A stretch of 14,386 nt of DNA from Bryobacterales bacterium (GCA_003132865.1 PKYZ01000512.1:1-14386); one strand, 5' to 3'; shown: positions 1 to 7,494, numbered from the stretch's first letter. Translations and numbers: made by a program. Notes: generated by a model from the sequence alone, not told the origin.

Positions 1-59
1 TGACCACCTGAACTGTTACGATAAATTACCTGCAGCAAAACAAGGGCGCCGCGAACCGG

Positions 60-428
60 ATGCCGGGTCCACAGACGGCGGATGGGTCGATCATGGTGGT
101 GGTGGCGACCGATGCTCCGATTGATCACCGCAATCTGAACCGCCTGGCGGCACGCGCAATGCTGGGGCCGGCGCGCACGGGGTCGAGCGAAAGCAATGGT
201 AGCGGCGATTACGTGATTGCCTTTTCGGCTGCTCCGGGGGTTCGCATACAGGCCGACAGCGCAATGTATCAGCCGAAGGTGCTGCTGACGAATGGGAGCA
301 TGTCTCCGCTGTTTGAGGCTGTGATTGAGGCAACGGAAGAGGCTATCTATAACTCGATGTTTCGTGCACACGATATGGCTGGAAACGGGCACACCGTGAA
401 GGCGTTGCCGCTGGATTTCCGCGAAGTA
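60..428 (+). pseudogene. DmpA/P1-type aminopeptidase (S58), beta-subunit remnant
   Basis: The first ~120 residues after ATG 60 match the beta-subunit half of DmpA-like N-terminal-nucleophile peptidases (L-aminopeptidase/D-esterase). These enzymes cut their own precursor at a Gly-Ser bond, and the Ser becomes the catalytic N-terminus. Visible are DGS-IMVVVATDAP (Ser10, the expected nucleophile), ARTGSSESNGSGD (Ser48) and GNGHTVKALPLD (110-119). The Ser10-Ser48 spacing of 38 equals that of Ser250-Ser288 in DmpA as I recall it. The alpha-subunit (about 250 residues) is absent: the same frame meets a stop at 9-11 and shows no homology before about codon 4. Homology also ends near REV (120-123), short of a normal C-terminus; the open frame then runs on to 872 through non-coding-looking sequence. 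Most likely a pseudogene truncated at both ends. A separately translated beta-subunit is possible but unlikely, because maturation needs the precursor. Confidence 0.75.
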
Positions 429-504
429 GCCTGTGACTCCACGGGCTTCTGCCAGTGCAGGCCACGACGTTCCGAACCAACGCCGTCGGTGCGCAGTCCA
501 AGCG

Positions 505-560
505 TGCTTGCAGACCGGCCAGGGGACCGGTCGAAGGCGAGGGCGCCCGCCCTACATCGC
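505..560. repeat. Fragment of a palindromic intergenic repeat
   Basis: A perfect 6-bp stem GACCGG (513-518) / CCGGTC (527-532) with an 8-nt loop is followed by a self-complementary stretch around GGGCGCCC and the end GCCCGCCCTAC. It resembles one edge of the GC-rich foldback repeats found between genes in this type of genome. The matching left edge is not present, so this would be a broken copy. It lies between the peptidase remnant and the VapC remnant. Confidence 0.3.
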
Positions 561-599
561 CCGGCGGGCGGCGGCCACCTGAGTGAGGCGGATACCCAT

Positions 600-841
600 T
601 TATGCGCACTTCCAATCCACTACCCGCAACCCCGGAACGCGGGTGATCGGCGTATCGAGAGGCTTGATCGTCGTACCTTGCTTCTCCAGTTCGACGCGGA
701 TGCTCGCGGCGGCCCGCGCGGCAGCGGAATCGAAGGGTACGTGCTGGATGTGCTCAAGTCCCGCCTCCAGCTCGCGCCGGCGCCGGGCTGGGAACTTCGA
801 TCGGAGGGTTCCCTACTTCCCCAGATCTCAAACCTGCGCAC
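600..841 (-). pseudogene. vapC: VapC-type PIN-domain toxin remnant
   Basis: On the minus strand, ending at TAA 602-600, one frame gives FPARRRELEAGLEHIQ..., FDSAAARAAASIRVELEKQG, TTIKPLDTPI and TRVPGLRVVDWKCA. This matches the C-terminal half of VapC PIN-domain RNases, where a block like IRxxLExxGxPIGPLDxLIA is followed by LVTNNxxEFxRVPGLxxxDW. About 20 residues between PLDTPI and TRVPGL, including the LVTNN block with an active-site acid, are missing. Farther upstream the likeness continues only in another frame (FEIWGSREPSDRS, about 832-794), so there is at least one frameshift. The first frame hits TAG at 815-813. The N-terminal DTN motif and a VapB antitoxin were not found. A dead toxin with a frameshift, an internal deletion and a lost 5' end. 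Confidence 0.72.
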
Positions 842-928
842 CTTCGAAGAGCGCGGGCGTGAACTTCTGTGATGTACCCGGCGATGCCGCCAAACCTTCT
901 TGGTAAACCCTTTGCCGCAGCCTGCCGA

Positions 929-934
929 TATGCT
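929..934 (+). promoter_or_regulatory. -10 box (TATGCT) for the 943 gene
   Basis: TATGCT ends 8 nt before ATG 943, so transcription would begin at or next to the start codon. No Shine-Dalgarno sequence precedes the ATG. The -35 is weak. The arrangement is the same as at 1936, 8651 and 11256. Confidence 0.4.
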
Positions 935-942
935 ATTTAGAG

Positions 943-1557
943 ATGACTCATTCCGCAGACACCTCGTGGCACGGGCGCTGGTGGGACCTGCCTCCCTTGA
1001 TTTTGCATCCGTTCGGCCGTGGACTGGAAGCGTCGGCGTCTTTCGACAGCATCAAACTGGCGTTGTATCTCGGCGGCATGGGCGAGCCCGGCTTGGAAAA
1101 AGAACCCTTACTGCGCGCCCGATATGCCGAATTTCGTATGCTTTCCCTAGCCGGAAAGGACGTTATGCGCTGGATCGCGCAGTGCGTGGATTTCGCGGGC
1201 CGCGACGAAACGCTGGCGAATGCCGGAATCCGGCCACAGAGTTTCGCGGACCTCCTGGTCAACCGCACGCCGCCGGGCGTAGCGGCCCGCTTCGAAAGCT
1301 GGGGCGTCATCGACTACCGCCGCATTCTCTCGCGGGCCATCGGCGTCAATGCGGTGTTCCCAAACCCGCCGGATTTCGGCGTGATTTCCGCCGAATTCCT
1401 GGAAGAGTACTACGCCTATGCCGATAGTCTGTTCGCCTGCTATCGGGGACTCACGCCGTTTACCCCGCTCGAACCCGCGTCGTTTGGTTTTTCGCTCTAC
1501 ACTTCGGACGAATACCTGAGCACTCTCGGATGCGGGCTGGACGACGAGCAAGCGTGA
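943..1557 (+). CDS. Hypothetical protein, 204 aa
   Basis: I do not recognise a family. The protein is aromatic-rich (WHGRWWDLPPLILHPFGRG near the N-terminus; FLEEYYAYADSLFACYRG near residues 151-168). It has no signal peptide, no membrane segment and no obvious catalytic motif, so it is probably a soluble cytoplasmic protein. Codon use is GC-rich at third positions like the neighbours, and the frame is uninterrupted, which supports real coding. ATG 943 was chosen because it follows a -10-like TATGCT by 8 nt and begins the stretch with good codon use; there is no Shine-Dalgarno, so it may be leaderless. It stands alone between the decayed 1-900 region and a possible small gene. A weak hairpin (GCCCGG 1566-1571 / CCGGGGC 1578-1584) follows its stop. 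Confidence 0.7.
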   Translation: MTHSADTSWHGRWWDLPPLILHPFGRGLEASASFDSIKLALYLGGMGEPGLEKEPLLRARYAEFRMLSLAGKDVMRWIAQCVDFAGRDETLANAGIRPQSFADLLVNRTPPGVAARFESWGVIDYRRILSRAIGVNAVFPNPPDFGVISAEFLEEYYAYADSLFACYRGLTPFTPLEPASFGFSLYTSDEYLSTLGCGLDDEQA

Positions 1558-1697
1558 TCCGTGCTGCCCGGAGACGCCCGGGGCTGCGCCACTAAAACAT
1601 TTTACAGATTTCTGTTGCCAGACCGAAACGTTCGGACATCTCAACTCACTACCCAACAGGTACTAGCTGTACTGGTCGTTGGGGGAGGATCCGAAAA
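1558..1697. other. Intergenic stretch with two weak hairpins
   Basis: It contains the weak hairpin after the 943 gene (1566-1584), an AT-richer patch (about 1592-1614), a short palindrome CCGAAACGTTCGG (about 1622-1634) and the imperfect hairpin ahead of the small frame at 1698. I see no clear promoter or RNA gene. Confidence 0.3.
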
Positions 1698-1883
1698 ATG
1701 AAGTTGCAACGCAGGAGTACTTTGCTTGAGAAGCAGTTGCGTGCCGAGGTCCGGCGAATTCTGCAGTTGCTGGAGCGCACCAGGCGCACGCGGCACCAGG
1801 TTCGCTTGATGATTGCGCTGGAGACTGGCGCGTCGCGCCGGAAACCGGGCATCAGGTCCGGCAGAGTTAGGCCTGGCCGATAG
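1698..1883 (+). CDS. Possible small arginine-rich protein, 61 aa
   Basis: A short frame beginning MKLQRRSTLLEKQLRAEVRR has a strong Shine-Dalgarno-like GGGGGAGGA at 1681-1689, about 8 nt before ATG 1698. This is one of the best ribosome-binding sites in the window. Residues 8-45 could form one amphipathic helix with heptad-like leucines and many arginines; the tail is basic and glycine/proline-rich. No family is recognised. Codon use is less GC-biased than in the neighbours, so this may be a decayed fragment or chance. An imperfect hairpin (CCCAAC...GTAC / GTAC...GTTGGG, about 1662-1685) lies just upstream and partly covers the ribosome-binding site. Confidence 0.35.
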   Translation: MKLQRRSTLLEKQLRAEVRRILQLLERTRRTRHQVRLMIALETGASRRKPGIRSGRVRPGR

Positions 1884-1923
1884 CTGACCGGGCGTTCCAC
1901 GCCTGGCCACGCCACATAGACGC

Positions 1924-1929
1924 TACAAT
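1924..1929 (+). promoter_or_regulatory. -10 box (TACAAT) for the PLP enzyme gene
   Basis: TACAAT ends 6 nt before GTG 1936. A start site 7 nt downstream of the hexamer would be the G of GTG itself, so the mRNA would be leaderless. No Shine-Dalgarno is present, and the -35 region is not recognisable. Confidence 0.55.
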
Positions 1930-1935
1930 CGAACC

Positions 1936-2892
1936 GTGTCCCCCATAACCCCTGACGGCGTTCGCGCCGCCGCGGCCCGCATACGGCCGCTCGCCAAGCG
2001 CACTCCGGTGATCACCTCATCCGAGTTCGACGCCGCCGCCCGAGCGCGCGTCTTCTTCAAGTGCGAGAACCTGCAGACTGGCGGTGCATTCAAGATCCGC
2101 GGGGCATCCAACCTGATCCTGTCCATCCCGCCCGCCGATCTCTCGCGCGGCGTAGTGGCCTTTTCCTCCGGTAATCACGCCATTGCCGTGGCCATCGCGG
2201 CGCGTCATGCCGGCGCCGCCGCCACCATCGTGATGCCTGCCGATGCGCCGCGTTCCAAGCTCGATAGCGCGCGTGCGCACGGCGCTCGCATCGTGCCATA
2301 CGATCGCCTCCGGGAAAGCCGCGAGGCCATCGCCGCCCGCATTCTCGAAGAGTCCGGCGCCACGCTGGTGCCGCCCTTCGATCATCCGTTGATCATGGCG
2401 GGGCAGGGAACCGCGGCGCTCGAGTTGCTGGAAGACGCGCCGGACCTGGATGCCCTGATCGCCCCGGTCGGCGGCGGCGGTCTGCTCTCGGGTTGCGCCA
2501 CTATCGCCAAGGACATGCGCCCTTCGATCCGTCTCTTCGGCGTCGAGCCGGCCGACGGCAACGACACATTTCTCTCCTTCCAGGCCGGCGAGCGCCGGTC
2601 CATCCCGCTGCCCCAAACCATCGCCGATGGCCTGCGCGCTCCGCAACCCGGCGCACTGACTTTCCCGATAATCCGCCAATTGGTCGAACAGATTCTGCTG
2701 GTCACCGACGATGAAATCCGCGCGGCGGTCAAGTTCCTGCTCACGCGGCTCAAGATCCTGGTGGAACCCAGCGGCGCCGTGGGCGCGGCCGCTCTGCTGT
2801 TCGGCAAACTGCAAGGCGGCATCGGCAGGGTGGGCGTGATCCTGTCGGGAGGCAACATGGATCTCGACCAATTGGTTACCTACGGCAGCTAG
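1936..2892 (+). CDS. Threonine dehydratase / serine racemase-like PLP enzyme
   Basis: A PLP-dependent fold-type II lyase of 318 aa, the length of the single-domain (catabolic) threonine ammonia-lyase/serine racemase group; the C-terminal ACT-like regulatory domain of biosynthetic IlvA is absent. Expected activity is deamination of L-threonine or L-serine to the 2-oxoacid plus ammonia, or racemisation of serine, in the cytoplasm. Visible are GGAFKIRGA with the Schiff-base Lys53, the substrate loop SSGNHA (78-82), the phosphate-binding GGGGLLSG (179-186), EPADGND (Glu204 and Asp210 at the spacing of serine racemase metal ligands), EPSG (277-280) and SGGN (304-307), where Ser contacts the pyridine nitrogen. 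All key residues are present. The GTG start directly follows a TACAAT box. Dehydratase and racemase cannot be separated by sequence alone; some relatives do both. Confidence 0.93.
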   Translation: MSPITPDGVRAAAARIRPLAKRTPVITSSEFDAAARARVFFKCENLQTGGAFKIRGASNLILSIPPADLSRGVVAFSSGNHAIAVAIAARHAGAAATIVMPADAPRSKLDSARAHGARIVPYDRLRESREAIAARILEESGATLVPPFDHPLIMAGQGTAALELLEDAPDLDALIAPVGGGGLLSGCATIAKDMRPSIRLFGVEPADGNDTFLSFQAGERRSIPLPQTIADGLRAPQPGALTFPIIRQLVEQILLVTDDEIRAAVKFLLTRLKILVEPSGAVGAAALLFGKLQGGIGRVGVILSGGNMDLDQLVTYGS

Positions 2893-3145
2893 GGATGGCT
2901 CAGCCTGACTGGCGTTCGGGGCGGGATTCGGTCACGCGGCGCCCAGAAGCCCTCGAGACTGCCTCTAATTCTAGATGTGGTCATAACGCCAGCGTCGAGA
3001 CCATCAGGAGCGATCTAACGCGAGGATACCAGGGGTCGCACGGCCTTCAGTGGGTTGCCGCAGATTCGGGTAAAGTACTGCCTGATGTTTCAGTCGCACG
3101 TTGACGTCCCGAGATCCTCCGCCACGAGACCCATGCACACCCTGC
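2893..3145. other. Convergent intergenic gap
   Basis: This gap separates the 3' ends of the PLP enzyme and the sensor kinase. Open frames here have no recognisable homology. I see no T-tailed terminator hairpin and no regulator gene, although NtrY-like kinases are often followed by one. Confidence 0.4.
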
Positions 3146-4894
3146 TCACGCCAGATCGATCAGGAACGTCGTGCCCTTGCCCGGTTCGCTGCGCACTCCG
3201 ATCTTGCCTCCGTGATCGCTGATCACCGATTGCACGATGGCCAGGCCTAAGCCGGTGCCGTGGGTCTTGGTCGTGTAATAGGGCGTGAAGAGGCGGTCGC
3301 ATTCCTCTTGCGTGAGACCTTGGCCGGTGTCGGAGACTTCCAGGCGCACGCCGCCTTCATGCGCGGCGGTGCGAATGGCCAGCGCGCCTCCGGAGGGCAT
3401 CGCGTCGATGGCATTCAACGCCAGGTTTTGCAGGGCGCGGCCGAGTTGGCCGGGGTCGGCCTGGATTGCGCGCAAGTCCGCGGCGAGATCCAGGCGGAGG
3501 GTCACGCCGCTCGCTTGCATCTGCGCTTCAAACAGCTTCAGGCTTTCGCGCACGAGGCCGTTCAGGTCCACGGTTTCCAATTGCGGATGCGGCATCTTGG
3601 CGAAGTCGCTGAAGCGGCCGACTATGCCGCGCAGCTTGCCCAGTTCGGCGAGCAGCGTGGCGGTGCTCTCGCGAAAGACTTCGTCGAACTCGCCGGGATG
3701 CGCGGCGCGCGCGCGTTGCAGGTTCTCGACGGTGATCTGCAGCGGGAACAGAGGGTTCTTGAGCTCGTGCGCGAGGCGGCGCGCCAGCTCGCGCCAGGCG
3801 GCCACGCGCTCGGCCTGCAACAGGCGGTCGCGCTGCTCCAGCAGCTCGCGGGTCATCTGGTTGAAAGCGGCGGCCAGCGCGCCGATCTCGCCCGAGGCGT
3901 GCACGTCCACGTGTGTGCGCCAATCGCCGGCGGCCACCGCGCGGGCTCCGGCGGCCAGCGCTTCCACGGGACGCGTGATGCGCGCCGTGGTCCAGAAAGC
4001 CACCAGCAACGCCAGCAGGATGCCGCCCACGGCCACCAGAATTTCGACGCGGCGCAGGAAGCGCTCCAGGCCCACCTGCGCGGCGCGCGAGCTGCCCACT
4101 AGGAAAGCGCCCATCAGTTCGTCGCCGGGGCCGATGAGCGGGATGGCGTGAAACGTCTCGGCGCTGGCCGCGTCGGCGGTCGATTGGACGGTGCGCGTCA
4201 CCTCGCGGCGCTGTTTGCGCAGGGCATCGATGAGCGGAGCGAGCGCCGCGGTCTGCTGGAGCGGCCCGGAGGAACCGACGATGGATTGCGGCTCGCGATA
4301 GAGCAGGGCGCGCATGCCGGCGGGCAGCACGAAAGACGACAGGAAATCGCGGTCGAGGGCTTCGCCGCCGATGACATACAGTTTGCTACCTTCCACGCTG
4401 GTCACCATGCGCACAGAGATCAGCGCCAGCGCCGTGTCCGTGGGCAGTTCCTCGCGTTTCAGGAAAGGCTCCTGCGAGTTCCAGTCGCCGCGCTGCTTGA
4501 CCCAGTCTTCCTGGTAGAGAAATCGCGCGGGCCACTGCTTGGACGAAACGATGCTTCCGGTGGTGGAGACCAGCTCCAGAAAGTGCAGATTGTGGGCCTC
4601 GGCCAGCGGTTGCGCGGCATCCACATAGATTGAGGGATCGGCGTCCGCACGGCTCAGAGCGATCACCATGTCGCGCGTGCTTTCGGACTCGGCGATATCT
4701 TTGACGCGCTGGGCGATCTCCCGCTTGCGGCGGAGGAACTCCTGGTGGAATTGCGCGGCCAGGGTGGAGACGCGCTGCTCGTCGAGCCGCTCGAAGGCGC
4801 GCAGGGTGGTGGTGGAGACGATGGCGCCGACGAACGCCACGGCCATCACCACGGTGAGAGCGAACGCAATCAGGAGGCGGGTGCGAAAGGTCAA
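3146..4894 (-). CDS. NtrY-like sensor histidine kinase
   Basis: A membrane histidine kinase of 582 aa. Order: TM1 (about 7-29); an extracytoplasmic sensor of about 250 residues (double-CACHE-like in size, not confirmed); TM2 (about 284-303); HAMP (304-357, ending near the FNQMT motif); HisKA with ARRLAHELKNPLFPLQ, where His376 is the phosphorylation site; HATPase with N-box NLALNAIDAM (490-499), G1 DTGQG (522-526), PYYTTK and G2 GTGLGL (546-551). The run AWRELARRLAHELKNPL is typical of NtrY-type kinases. The TTG start at 4894 overlaps the stop of the binding-protein gene (TTGA), giving translational coupling; the frame is open farther upstream, but that part is antisense-style shadow of the neighbour. 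No response regulator lies nearby, so the partner is unknown. Sensing probably involves the co-encoded binding protein (inference). Confidence 0.92.
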   Translation of the reverse strand: MTFRTRLLIAFALTVVMAVAFVGAIVSTTTLRAFERLDEQRVSTLAAQFHQEFLRRKREIAQRVKDIAESESTRDMVIALSRADADPSIYVDAAQPLAEAHNLHFLELVSTTGSIVSSKQWPARFLYQEDWVKQRGDWNSQEPFLKREELPTDTALALISVRMVTSVEGSKLYVIGGEALDRDFLSSFVLPAGMRALLYREPQSIVGSSGPLQQTAALAPLIDALRKQRREVTRTVQSTADAASAETFHAIPLIGPGDELMGAFLVGSSRAAQVGLERFLRRVEILVAVGGILLALLVAFWTTARITRPVEALAAGARAVAAGDWRTHVDVHASGEIGALAAAFNQMTRELLEQRDRLLQAERVAAWRELARRLAHELKNPLFPLQITVENLQRARAAHPGEFDEVFRESTATLLAELGKLRGIVGRFSDFAKMPHPQLETVDLNGLVRESLKLFEAQMQASGVTLRLDLAADLRAIQADPGQLGRALQNLALNAIDAMPSGGALAIRTAAHEGGVRLEVSDTGQGLTQEECDRLFTPYYTTKTHGTGLGLAIVQSVISDHGGKIGVRSEPGKGTTFLIDLA

Positions 4895-6222
4895 GGGGCG
4901 GTCCCGAAGAGCCAGACATTGTCGAAGCGCCAATCGCCCAGGCGCGTGATTGACGGCGGCGCATAGACGCGGACGCGGCTGGCGGCGCCGTAGAGAATGG
5001 GAAGCTGAAAGAGCGGAATCGCGCGGAAGCCTTCGAGGAGCTTGCGTTCGGATTCGTAGAGCGCCGCGGGGGATGCGGCGTCTGCAGCATGGGCGGGCTC
5101 GGCGTGTTCTTGCAGGCCGAGGGCCGCGGCGATCCCGGCCAGGGCCCGCGCCGGGTCGAGCGACGCCAACCGGACTTCGACCAGCCGCAGGTCCGCGCGC
5201 GGATTCTGCGGCGAGACCTGCACGGACAATCCGGCATCGCGCGCGTTGACCGCGACGCGTTCGGCGAGAGATCGGGCAGCGCGCATGGAGGGATCGTAAG
5301 TGAGCGTCAGCGTGCGCGCCGCGGGCGGCAGGGCGTTGGCCAGCGCTCGGGCGCGCGCCAGATCGGGCGCCGTGGGGAATGCGAAGGCGTAACCGGAGAT
5401 CCATTGCGGCAACAGCGCGGCGGAGACTTCGCCCTGCTTTTGCAGGAGCACGGTGTACATGGCCGCGCGGTCGATGGACAGGGCGAGGGCTTCCCGTAAG
5501 CGGGGATCGGGCGCCGGCGCGAAGGCGAGGGCGATCAGGCTCACCGGGGCGGAAGACCAAACCGTCCGGCCGTGTTCGGAGGCGCGGTGCAGATCCGTGG
5601 GACCGACTTCCACGACGTCGGCCTTGCCGAGTTCCAGGTCAGCCAATTGGTCGCGCAGGCCGCGACCAAGCTGGACATCGATCGCATCCAGGAACGGACG
5701 TCCGCCCCAATAATCCTCGTTAGCGGCGAACGTGGCGCGGCGCCCCGGGTCGAGCGCGGTCACGCGGAACGGTCCCGTGCCTAGCCAGCCGTTGTGCGCC
5801 AGCTCCAGCAGCAGATCTGGCAGGGGATGGTTGGCGCGGACGGTGACGGCATCGCCGGTTGCGGCAACGCCAACGCCTGGCAGAGCCGCTTGCAGGGAAG
5901 TCGCTACGGCGGCGGCCGTCAGCGGAGAGCCATCGTGGAACTTGACTCCCGGCCGCAGGTTGAACTGCCAACGTCGCGCGGTGGCGTCGTGCTGCCAGGA
6001 TAGAGCCAGGCAGGGCTGGGGCGCGTCGGCCACGTCGAGGCGCACCAGGGTCTCGAAAACCAATGAGCGAAGCGGGGTGGCATCCGGCGCGGCAGGGTCG
6101 AGGGCGGCCGGGGCGGCGCGCATCTCGACGCGCAGAGTCCCGCCGTAGTGCGGGCGCGTGGCAGCGCCCGAGACCGCCAACGCGCTAAGAACCGCAAGTG
6201 GGAGCCAGGCTGAAAGCCGCAT
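4891..6222 (-). CDS. Extracellular solute-binding protein, family 5, without transporter
   Basis: A periplasmic binding protein of the peptide/nickel/oligosaccharide family (SBP_bac_5), 443 aa, somewhat short for a family usually near 500-550. The N-terminus MRLSAWLPLAVLSALAVSGA is a signal peptide without an obvious lipobox cysteine. Family marks are HYGGTLRVEM (25-34), WQFNLRPGVKFHDGSPLTA (85-103), GTGPFRV (148-154), ANEDYWGGRPFLD (167-179) and REALALSIDRAAM (243-255). ATG 6222 was chosen because it starts the signal peptide; it lies 38 nt inside the previous gene. The stop overlaps the kinase start by 4 nt. No permease or ATPase gene is adjacent, which is unusual for a nutrient-uptake protein and fits a role as a ligand-presenting partner of the kinase (inference). 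The ligand cannot be predicted. Confidence 0.87.
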   Translation of the reverse strand: MRLSAWLPLAVLSALAVSGAATRPHYGGTLRVEMRAAPAALDPAAPDATPLRSLVFETLVRLDVADAPQPCLALSWQHDATARRWQFNLRPGVKFHDGSPLTAAAVATSLQAALPGVGVAATGDAVTVRANHPLPDLLLELAHNGWLGTGPFRVTALDPGRRATFAANEDYWGGRPFLDAIDVQLGRGLRDQLADLELGKADVVEVGPTDLHRASEHGRTVWSSAPVSLIALAFAPAPDPRLREALALSIDRAAMYTVLLQKQGEVSAALLPQWISGYAFAFPTAPDLARARALANALPPAARTLTLTYDPSMRAARSLAERVAVNARDAGLSVQVSPQNPRADLRLVEVRLASLDPARALAGIAAALGLQEHAEPAHAADAASPAALYESERKLLEGFRAIPLFQLPILYGAASRVRVYAPPSITRLGDWRFDNVWLFGTAP

Positions 6223-7315
6223 AGCGTCCGGTTTGGAGATCGCGCGAGACCGCCGTGGCGGAGTTGCCGGCGGACCACAACGCGGTAATGGGTCCCGAGA
6301 ATTCAAGCGCCGGACCGGCGGGTTTGGCTGCGCCGCCGTCGCTGGGTTCGAGTAGGTAGGGTTGGATGGCATCCGCCTCGGTGAGGCTGGTAGGGCGGGT
6401 TGCCAGAATGCGCGTGCCGCAGGGTGTTTGGATCCCGGCGATATCGCTGCCCCATTGGTCGATGTTGCCCGCCAATTCCCAGGACTGCGTGTAAACGTGT
6501 GCGCGGCCATCGGCGGCGGCAAAGATCCAGGCTTCGCCGGCGGGCGCGGCCGAGTAAAACGGCGGAAGTTCGCGCACGCCTCCGGGCTCGATATCGATGT
6601 GGCCTTGGAAAAGATTTCGGTCGGGCGCGAAGAGCGCGATGGCGCCTGGCGCGAGCAGCCAGGGATCTTGCGAGTCATGGCACTCGAGCGAAAGCTGCGG
6701 CTGCGCGCTGCCCCGGCAGATGGTTCCCGGCAGCCACGCGGTGAACGCAGCATTACTTACCGACTGGCTCACTGATAGCCGGCCGCGCATGTCGCGGGGC
6801 CACGGGTGCGTGGCCGGAATCGGCGCGGATTGCCGCTCGGCGCCCCGGAGCATCAGCACGCGGGTGGCATCCAGCACCAGCGTGGCGTCGCCGGTTTGCG
6901 CCGCATCCAGAATGGGTTGGTCCTGCTCCCACAGCAGCTTCTTTTCGAGCGTGACCCGCGGCGGTTTGTCCTTCGGGGAGGTTGCGGCAGCCGCGGGCGT
7001 TCGCGGCCAGGACTCCAGCAGTACGTGGCGCTCGCCACCGCGATGAATCTCGGCCACCAGGAGAAACTGCGTCATGTTTTCGGAAATAGTGAGCTGCACT
7101 TCCGCCGCAGGCTGGCCCGCCGCCTTCAATTCAGACTCGAACACGCGGCGAATTTCCGCCGTTTCGCCGGCGCCCAGCGCGGACAGATTCTTCACGCTCA
7201 CAGCTACCGGTTCATGCGCCACGGCGGCCGCCACACCGCGGGCTAGATCGCGGGCAGCGCCGCCCATATCACCGCTCATATAGGGGGCCAGCAGTACAAC
7301 AACGAGTGGGCTCAA
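6185..7315 (-). CDS. Hypothetical exported protein, 376 aa
   Basis: The family is unrecognised. The N-terminus (TTG, then SPLVVVLLAPYMSGD) is a short hydrophobic segment like a signal peptide but with no basic residue before it. The next part, DLARGVAAAVAHEPVAVSVKNLSAL... with a later ISENMTQFLLVAEI, has the look of a small alpha/beta domain; the C-terminal two thirds, with repeated short strands such as WLLAPGAIALF, GEAWIFAAADG and ITALWSAGNSAT, reads like beta-propeller-type blades (tentative). TTG 7315 is the farthest possible start, since the frame is closed by TAA 7342-7340; the next in-frame ATG is residue 13. This is the first gene of an operon with the binding protein and kinase (38-nt overlap). 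The missing charged n-region and the abutting toxin remnant suggest that its 5' end was altered by rearrangement. Confidence 0.7.
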   Translation of the reverse strand: MSPLVVVLLAPYMSGDMGGAARDLARGVAAAVAHEPVAVSVKNLSALGAGETAEIRRVFESELKAAGQPAAEVQLTISENMTQFLLVAEIHRGGERHVLLESWPRTPAAAATSPKDKPPRVTLEKKLLWEQDQPILDAAQTGDATLVLDATRVLMLRGAERQSAPIPATHPWPRDMRGRLSVSQSVSNAAFTAWLPGTICRGSAQPQLSLECHDSQDPWLLAPGAIALFAPDRNLFQGHIDIEPGGVRELPPFYSAAPAGEAWIFAAADGRAHVYTQSWELAGNIDQWGSDIAGIQTPCGTRILATRPTSLTEADAIQPYLLEPSDGGAAKPAGPALEFSGPITALWSAGNSATAVSRDLQTGRYAAFSLAPTCGS

Positions 7316-7339
7316 GCCATCATGATCGCACGTGGATGT

Positions 7340-7491
7340 TTACTTCGGGTGTGCAGTGATGTCCACGAGGTGATATTTGTTGCCAATGATCCTGAAATAG
7401 AACCGCCAGTCGCGGTTTACGCGTGCTCGTTGCACCGCTACTGGCGCTCGGCGGAGACTCGATCAAACCGAGCGGTAAAGACAAGCTCCAT
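7340..7491 (-). pseudogene. RelE/ParE-family toxin remnant
   Basis: Starting at ATG 7491, MELVFTARFDRVSAERQ runs into TAG. In another frame the sequence resumes with QRARVNRDWRFYFRI and IGNKYHLVDITAHPK, then TAA 7342-7340. This is the expected start and end of a small RelE/ParE/HigB-type mRNA interferase or gyrase toxin, with the conserved RVNRDWRFYF core strand and the HPK end. Only 152 bp remain against about 270 expected, so some 40 residues and the reading frame were lost by an internal deletion. It begins 3 nt after the antitoxin stop, the usual antitoxin-then-toxin order. Non-functional. Confidence 0.78.
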
Positions 7492-7494
7492 CGG

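Noticed and set aside
429..872. Continuation of the peptidase frame beyond residue 123
   Set aside because: No family likeness after LPLDFREV; composition is that of random GC-rich sequence, and it crosses the repeat fragment and the antisense VapC remnant.
1641..1915. Minus-strand frames of 88-89 aa opposite the small arginine-rich frame
   Set aside because: They lack start signals and homology, and behave as complementary shadows of a GC-rich stretch.
2895..3104. 69-aa open frame between the PLP enzyme and the kinase
   Set aside because: No ribosome-binding site, no recognisable homology, and composition unlike the neighbouring genes.
4895..5560. N-terminal extension of the NtrY-like kinase frame
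   Set aside because: It lies antiparallel-free but in another frame of the solute-binding gene, is Arg/Pro-rich noise, and the membrane segment begins right after TTG 4894.
6223..6753. N-terminal extension of the solute-binding protein
   Set aside because: It overlaps the real upstream gene in a different frame; the signal peptide starts at ATG 6222.
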